Assembly: GCA_020849155.1 (NCBI GenBank)
Contig: JADLGU010000003.1
Span: 1-6,775 of the forward strand
DNA: 6,775 nt
Source of the DNA: Rhodocyclaceae bacterium
GTDB taxonomy: Bacteria > Pseudomonadota > Gammaproteobacteria > Burkholderiales > Rhodocyclaceae
Reading direction: 5' to 3'
The notes beneath the pieces were generated by a model. That model saw nothing but the letters and a program-made list of their open reading frames with translations, had not been told where the DNA came from and did not search any database. Shown here one piece after another: positions 1 to 6,775 of the stretch; positions within the stretch are counted from its first letter, which is position 1; each line of letters opens with the position of its first letter. The position numbers and the translations under genes are program-made.

Positions 1-1556
<1,556 letters not shown>

Positions 1557-1561
1557 GGCAG

Positions 1562-1569
1562 TTTCCTTT
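1562..1569 (-). promoter_or_regulatory. Ribosome binding site of pnp, which fixes a UUG start
   Basis: On the minus strand the purine run AAAGGAAA has its AAGGA core at 1568-1564. Seven bases separate the core from TTG at 1556-1554. No in-frame ATG or GTG lies near this site. The protein reads LLTATKKSFSYGAHTVTLETG from this codon, which aligns without a gap to the N-terminus of known PNPases. The site therefore decides the start codon. Confidence 0.85.
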
Positions 1570-1579
1570 CAATCAGCTC

Positions 1580-1599
1580 GGGGCGGACACGGCCGCTCC
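1580..1599 (-). promoter_or_regulatory. Second hairpin in the pnp leader
   Basis: On the minus strand GGAGCGG (1599-1593) can pair with CCGCCCC (1586-1580), leaving one A-C mismatch and a six-base loop. It stands about eleven bases upstream of the pnp Shine-Dalgarno core. In E. coli the pnp leader forms a stem that RNase III cuts and PNPase then uses for autoregulation; a similar role here is inference from position only. The stem is short and could be a chance product of GC-rich sequence. Confidence 0.4.
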
Positions 1600-1600
1600 G

Positions 1601-1641
1601 AAAGCGACAAAGCCGGCGCGCCCGCTACGGGCGCCGCCGGC
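1601..1641 (-). terminator. Strong GC hairpin after rpsO, probable partial terminator or processing site
   Basis: On the minus strand GCCGGC (1641-1636), a single bulged G (1635) and GCGCCCG (1634-1628) pair with CGGGCGC (1624-1618) and GCCGGC (1617-1612). This makes a 13-pair, nearly all G-C stem around a TAG loop. It starts 30 bases after the rpsO stop. The sequence that follows is TTTGTCGCTTT (1611-1601), a poor and interrupted U-tract, so full intrinsic termination is doubtful. The position matches the E. coli terminator between rpsO and pnp, which allows read-through. Attenuation, protection of the rpsO mRNA 3' end, or RNase III processing are all possible. Confidence 0.6.
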
Positions 1642-1671
1642 ACATCGGTTGCGGCAAGGTGCATCGTCGCC

Positions 1672-1941
1672 TTATTTGCGCAGGCCTAGGCGCTCGATCA
1701 ACACCCGATAGCTGTCGGCGTTGGTGCGCTTCAGGTAGTCGAGCAGCTTGCGGCGCTGGCTCACCATGCGCAGCAGGCCGCGGCGCGAGTGGTGGTCCTT
1801 GACGTGTTCCTTGAAGTGACCGGTCAGGTCGTTGATGCGGTTGGTCAGCAGCGCGATCTGCACTTCGGGCGAGCCGGTGTCGCCTTGCGCACGCTGGAAT
1901 TCGGCCACGACTTTGGCCTTGTCGGCGGTGGTGAATGCCAT
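1672..1941 (-). CDS. rpsO: 30S ribosomal protein S15
   Basis: S15 binds the three-way junction of 16S rRNA helices 20-22 and nucleates assembly of the central domain of the 30S subunit; it also forms a bridge to the 50S subunit. The product is 89 residues, the standard length. It shows the family's hallmark stretches DTGSPEVQIALLT (about 21-33), KDHHSRRGLLRMVSQRRKLLDYL (about 48-70) and the C-terminal IERLGLRK. The conserved histidines and serine of DHHS are present. The start ATG at 1941 follows a modest GAGAG Shine-Dalgarno at 1955-1951 with nine bases between. It has its own promoter and leader in the 139-base gap after truB and is followed by a hairpin and pnp. In E. coli S15 represses its own translation through the leader; the leader here could do the same. 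Confidence 0.98.
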   Translation of the reverse strand: MAFTTADKAKVVAEFQRAQGDTGSPEVQIALLTNRINDLTGHFKEHVKDHHSRRGLLRMVSQRRKLLDYLKRTNADSYRVLIERLGLRK

Positions 1942-1953
1942 TTGTGTTTTCTC

Positions 1954-2004
1954 TCAAACTCGGTTGATAACAGGTGCCGCCCCGGTTTGATAGAGCACTG
2001 CACC
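1954..2004 (-). promoter_or_regulatory. Candidate S15 autoregulatory leader: H-type pseudoknot reaching the rpsO ribosome binding site
   Basis: Two complementary sets interleave on the minus strand. Stem A is GGTGC (2004-2000) with GCACC (1977-1973). Stem B is TCAAAC plus CGG (1990-1982) with CCG plus GTTTGA (1963-1961 and 1959-1954), nine pairs with one bulged A at 1960. Stem A's 3' half lies in the loop of stem B, so both together form an H-type pseudoknot. The 3' side of stem B overlaps the first bases of the GAGAG Shine-Dalgarno of rpsO. The E. coli rpsO leader uses a pseudoknot at this position to trap the ribosome when S15 binds. The pairing is seen in the sequence; the S15 control is inferred. 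Confidence 0.5.
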
Positions 2005-2013
2005 CCTTGGAAT

Positions 2014-2034
2014 TTCATCCGTGATCCGAATGAA
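2014..2034 (-). promoter_or_regulatory. Hairpin at the 5' end of the rpsO leader
   Basis: On the minus strand TTCATTC (2034-2028) pairs with GGATGAA (2020-2014), seven pairs including one G-U, around a seven-base loop. It begins at or next to the predicted transcription start. A 5'-terminal stem of this kind commonly shields mRNA from RNase E-type decay, and a first hairpin also precedes the pseudoknot in the E. coli rpsO leader. Function here is inferred from position. Confidence 0.45.
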
Positions 2035-2041
2035 GGGGCGG

Positions 2042-2070
2042 ATTATACCTGCGTGCCCCGTCCACGGCAA
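2042..2070 (-). promoter_or_regulatory. Sigma70-type promoter of rpsO (-pnp)
   Basis: On the minus strand TTGCCG (2070-2065) and a perfect TATAAT (2047-2042) are separated by 17 bases, the optimal spacing. Transcription should start near 2030-2036, giving an rpsO leader of about 90 bases. The site lies directly after the truB stop at 2081. It gives rpsO and pnp expression independent of the nusA-infB transcript, as in E. coli, where rpsO also has its own promoter after truB. No competing promoter of this quality was noticed elsewhere in the window. Confidence 0.85.
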
Positions 2071-2088
2071 TAAAAAATCCCTATTTTT
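2071..2088 (-). promoter_or_regulatory. A/T-rich tract upstream of the rpsO promoter, possible UP element
   Basis: In an otherwise GC-rich region, the bases just upstream of the -35 box read AAAAATAGGGATTTTTTA on the minus strand (2088-2071). This covers about -37 to -54 relative to the predicted start, where the RNA polymerase alpha C-terminal domain binds UP elements. The tract spans the truB stop codon (TAG, 2083-2081). It also forms a six-pair A-T inverted repeat (2083-2088 with 2073-2078), too weak for a terminator hairpin. Confidence 0.45.
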
Positions 2089-2995
2089 CAATGACTGACA
2101 TGACCAGCCGCAGCGGCGCCAGCAGGCCGGCCCCGTCCCGGCGGCCCACCCCGAGAAAGCCGCCGTCAGGCCCATACAGGCGCACCCGGCCGGCGCTTTC
2201 CGGCCCTCTCCGCAGGGCCTGGCCCTGACACAGGCGCAGCGCCTCGGCCTCGTCCAGGTCGAGGCGCGGCAAGTCCGCCAGCAGGGCATCGGCGGGCTGC
2301 AGCAGGCCGTGGCGCGATTCGGGCGGCAGGGCCTCGATCGATTCGAGCGTGACCGCGTCGGCCAGCCGCAGGCGGCCGATGCGGGTGCGCCGCAGGGCGG
2401 CAAGATGGGCGCCGCAGCCGAGGACCTCGCCGATGTCCTGGGCCAGGGTGCGCACGTAGGTGCCCTTGCTGCACGCGACGGCGATGTCCAGCCGCTCGCC
2501 TTCCAGGCAGCGCAGTTCCAGCGCATGGACGACGACGCGGCGCGGCGCGCGCTCGACCTCGATGCCCCGGCGGGCGTATTCGTAGAGGGGGCGGCCGTCG
2601 CGCTTGAGGGCGGAGTGCATCGGCGGCACCTGGTCGATCGCGCCGCGGAAGCGGGCCAGCGCGGCTTCCGCCTGGTCGCGGGCGACCGCCACCGGGCGGG
2701 TCAGCAGCACCGTTCCCTCGGCATCGGCCGTGTCGGTGGTGACGCCGAGGCGCAGCGTCGCCTCGTAGGCCTTGTCGGCATCGAGCAGTTCGCCGGCGAA
2801 CTTGGTGGCCTCGCCGAGGCACAGCGGCAGCAGCCCGGTGGCCATCGGATCGAGGGTGCCGGTGTGGCCGGCCTTGGCGGCATTGAACAGCCATCGGGCC
2901 TTCTGCAGGGCGGCGTTCGAGGTCATGCCGCCCGGCTTGTCGAGCAGCAGGACGCCGTCGATGCGGCGCCGCGGCGGGCGCTGCGGCCGGTTCAC
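2081..2995 (-). CDS. truB: tRNA pseudouridine(55) synthase
   Basis: TruB isomerises uridine 55 in the T-loop of elongator tRNAs to pseudouridine and also helps tRNA fold. I take the start as GTG at 2995, giving 304 residues (E. coli TruB: 314). The protein begins MNRPQRPPRRRIDGVLLLDKPGG, like known TruB proteins. The catalytic aspartate is D49 in AGHTGTLDPMATG. Y77 of DKAY and R182 of CSKGTYVRT match the active-site Tyr and Arg of the family. GCGAHLAALRRTRIG follows, then a C-terminal PUA-like region ending near residue 304. The GTG overlaps the rbfA stop (GTGA) and has no convincing Shine-Dalgarno sequence, so translation is probably coupled to rbfA. The open frame extends upstream to 3460, but those residues are unlike TruB and lie across rbfA, so they are not part of the gene. 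Confidence 0.96.
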   Translation of the reverse strand: MNRPQRPPRRRIDGVLLLDKPGGMTSNAALQKARWLFNAAKAGHTGTLDPMATGLLPLCLGEATKFAGELLDADKAYEATLRLGVTTDTADAEGTVLLTRPVAVARDQAEAALARFRGAIDQVPPMHSALKRDGRPLYEYARRGIEVERAPRRVVVHALELRCLEGERLDIAVACSKGTYVRTLAQDIGEVLGCGAHLAALRRTRIGRLRLADAVTLESIEALPPESRHGLLQPADALLADLPRLDLDEAEALRLCQGQALRRGPESAGRVRLYGPDGGFLGVGRRDGAGLLAPLRLVMSVIEK

Positions 2996-3354
2996 TGGTG
3001 GCGGTCGGACTTGACCGCCTCGTCGATCAGGCGGGACAGGCGGTCGCCGCGCTCGACCGATTCGTCGAGGACGAAATGCAGCTGGGGCAGGGTGTGGATG
3101 CGGATGCGTCGCCCCAGCTCGCGCCGCAGGAAGCCGGAGGCGGCGCGCAGGCCGGCTTCGATGCCGGGCCGGGCGGACGGCTCGGCGAGGGTGGTATAGA
3201 AGACCTTGGCGTGGGCGTAATCCGGCGTCAGTTCGACGCCGGTGAGGGTGATCAGGCCGACGCGCGGGTCCTTCAGCTCCAGCCGGATCAGCTCGGCCAA
3301 CTCGCGCTGCACCTGCTCGGCGACCCGGCTGCTGCGGGAGAACTCCTTGGGCAT
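2992..3354 (-). CDS. rbfA: 30S ribosome-binding factor A
   Basis: RbfA is a small KH-fold protein that binds the immature 30S subunit near the 5' end of 16S rRNA and is needed for late maturation and for growth in the cold. The product has 120 residues (E. coli: 133). It opens with MPKEFSRSSRVAEQVQRELAELI. The central KH region carries KDPRVGLITLTGVELTPDYAHAKVFYTTL (about 28-56), and LRRELGRRIRIHTLPQLHFVLDES follows (about 76-99). The short C-terminus lacks the extension seen in E. coli. ATG at 3354 is 15 bases after the infB stop; the bases between (ACGCGCCATCCGTCC) contain no Shine-Dalgarno motif. Translation is therefore probably by reinitiation after infB. It overlaps truB by four bases. 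Confidence 0.96.
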   Translation of the reverse strand: MPKEFSRSSRVAEQVQRELAELIRLELKDPRVGLITLTGVELTPDYAHAKVFYTTLAEPSARPGIEAGLRAASGFLRRELGRRIRIHTLPQLHFVLDESVERGDRLSRLIDEAVKSDRHQ

Positions 3355-3369
3355 GGACGGATGGCGCGT

Positions 3370-5901
<2,532 letters not shown>

Positions 5902-5906
5902 GTCGG

Positions 5907-5912
5907 CTCCTT
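5907..5912 (-). promoter_or_regulatory. infB ribosome binding site overlapping the nusA stop codon
   Basis: The minus strand reads TAAGGAGCCGACATG across the junction. TAA (5913-5911) ends nusA, and its AA forms the first two bases of the AAGGAG Shine-Dalgarno sequence (5912-5907). Five bases then precede the infB ATG. A ribosome terminating on nusA covers this site, so translation of the two genes is likely coupled. The strong match also confirms the IF2 start. Confidence 0.85.
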
Positions 5913-6775
5913 ACTCGAACCAGTGCGCACGCGCCGTGGTGATCAGATTCTTGGCCCGCTCGTCGTCGATGCCGGACAGTTCCACCAGCTCGTCGACCGC
6001 CAGGTCGGCCAGGTCGTCGCGGCTGCGGATGTTGGCGCGCGCCAGCTTGGCCGCCAGCGGCTTGTCCATGCCTTCAAGGTTGAGCATGTCTTCGGCGACG
6101 TTTTCCAGCTGCTCCTCGTCCACGATCGCCTCGGTCAGCAGCACGTTGCGGGCGCGGTTGCGCAGTTCGTTCACCGTGTCCTCGTCGAAGGCCTCGATTT
6201 CCAGCATTTCGTTGAGCGGCACGTAGGCGATCTCCTCGACCGTGGAGAAGCCTTCCTCGATGAGGATGTCGGCGACTTCCTCATCGACGTCGAGCTTCTC
6301 CATGAAGAGCGCGCGGATGGTGCCGTGCTCGGCCTCGGACTTCTTCTGGGATTCCTCGACGGTCATCAGGTTGATGGCCCAGCCGGTGAGCTCGGAGGCC
6401 AGGCGCACGTTCTGGCCGGAACGGCCGATGGCGATGGCCAGGTTGTCCTCGTCCACCACCACGTCCATGCTGTGCTTCTCTTCGTCCACCACGATGCTGC
6501 TGACCTCGGCCGGCGCCAGGGCGCCGATGACGAACTGGGCGGGATCGGCCGACCAGAGGACGATGTCCACGCGCTCGCCGGCCAGCTCGTTGGTCACCGC
6601 CGTGACGCGCGAGCCGCGCATGCCGACGCAGGTGCCGATCGGATCGACGCGCGGGTCGTTGGACTTGACGGCGATCTTGGCGCGCACGCCGGGGTCGCGG
6701 GCCGCCGACTTGATCTCGAGCAGGCCGTCTTCCATCTCCGGCACTTCCAGCTCGAACAGCTTGATGATGAACTCC
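5911..6775 (-). CDS. nusA: Transcription termination/antitermination factor NusA, N-terminal part cut by window edge
   Basis: NusA binds RNA polymerase and nascent RNA, promotes pausing and intrinsic termination, and takes part in antitermination of rRNA operons. The window holds the last 287 residues; the family is about 490-500 long, so the polymerase-binding N-terminal domain and most of the S1 domain are missing. The visible part starts at EFIIKLFELEVPEME. KH1 shows AARDPGVRAKIAVKSNDPRVDPIGTCVGMRGSRV, with GMRG at fragment residues 51-54. KH2 shows NLAIAIGRSGQNVRLASELTGW, with GRSG at 117-120. Two acidic repeats follow: AR1 about 160-212 (EEGFSTVEEIAYVPLNEMLEIEAFD) and AR2 about 230-285 (NLEGMDKPLAAKLA to the end, HWFE). 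AR repeats of this kind occur in proteobacterial NusA and contact the alpha C-terminal domain. The gene continues beyond 6775; the stop TAA is at 5913-5911, nine bases before infB. Confidence 0.97.
   Translation of the reverse strand, partial: EFIIKLFELEVPEMEDGLLEIKSAARDPGVRAKIAVKSNDPRVDPIGTCVGMRGSRVTAVTNELAGERVDIVLWSADPAQFVIGALAPAEVSSIVVDEEKHSMDVVVDEDNLAIAIGRSGQNVRLASELTGWAINLMTVEESQKKSEAEHGTIRALFMEKLDVDEEVADILIEEGFSTVEEIAYVPLNEMLEIEAFDEDTVNELRNRARNVLLTEAIVDEEQLENVAEDMLNLEGMDKPLAAKLARANIRSRDDLADLAVDELVELSGIDDERAKNLITTARAHWFE

Noticed and set aside
2071..2090. The A-T inverted repeat at the truB stop as an intrinsic terminator
   Set aside because: The stem is six A-T pairs only, with no GC stem before the T-run, so it should not stop RNA polymerase. 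Its place just upstream of a strong -35 box suits a promoter element better.
2309..3199. A 296-codon open frame on the plus strand across truB and rbfA
   Set aside because: It lies wholly opposite two clear genes, crosses their junction, and has a composition typical of antisense frames in high-GC DNA.

Overview
The window is a stretch of housekeeping genes for transcription and translation, all read from the minus strand. In transcription order (high to low coordinate) it holds the end of nusA, then infB, rbfA, truB and rpsO, and the first three quarters of pnp. This is the classic bacterial nusA-infB operon followed by rpsO-pnp. Both edges cut genes: nusA lacks its N-terminal part and pnp lacks its C-terminal KH and S1 domains. 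I see no mobile element, tRNA, rRNA, CRISPR array, phage gene or toxin-antitoxin pair.

The host is most likely a high-GC betaproteobacterium. The IF2 N-terminus (MAQTSVSQVASELKMPA...) and the wording of the IF2 G domain are of the betaproteobacterial type. The order truB-rpsO-pnp without an intervening gene would suit Rhodocyclales or Nitrosomonadales-like lineages. That finer placement is from memory and is tentative.

Layout. nusA ends at 5911, and its stop codon is part of the Shine-Dalgarno sequence of infB (start 5901). infB ends at 3370, and rbfA begins 15 bases later with no clear ribosome binding site. rbfA and truB overlap by four bases (GTGA). These four genes therefore look like one tightly coupled transcript. 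A 139-base gap (1942-2080) then holds a near-consensus sigma70 promoter and a leader for rpsO. The leader can be folded on paper into an H-type pseudoknot that reaches the rpsO Shine-Dalgarno sequence. A 115-base gap (1557-1671) between rpsO and pnp holds two GC-rich hairpins, followed by a good Shine-Dalgarno sequence and a UUG start for pnp.

The genes act together. NusA controls elongation, termination and antitermination. IF2 places the initiator tRNA, RbfA matures the 30S subunit, TruB makes pseudouridine 55 in tRNA, and S15 nucleates the central domain of the 30S subunit. PNPase degrades RNA and, in enterobacteria, controls its own leader. All coding frames read through without frameshift, and the catalytic residues I checked are present. 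No undescribed biological system is visible. The parts most worth a second look are the rpsO leader and the rpsO-pnp spacer.
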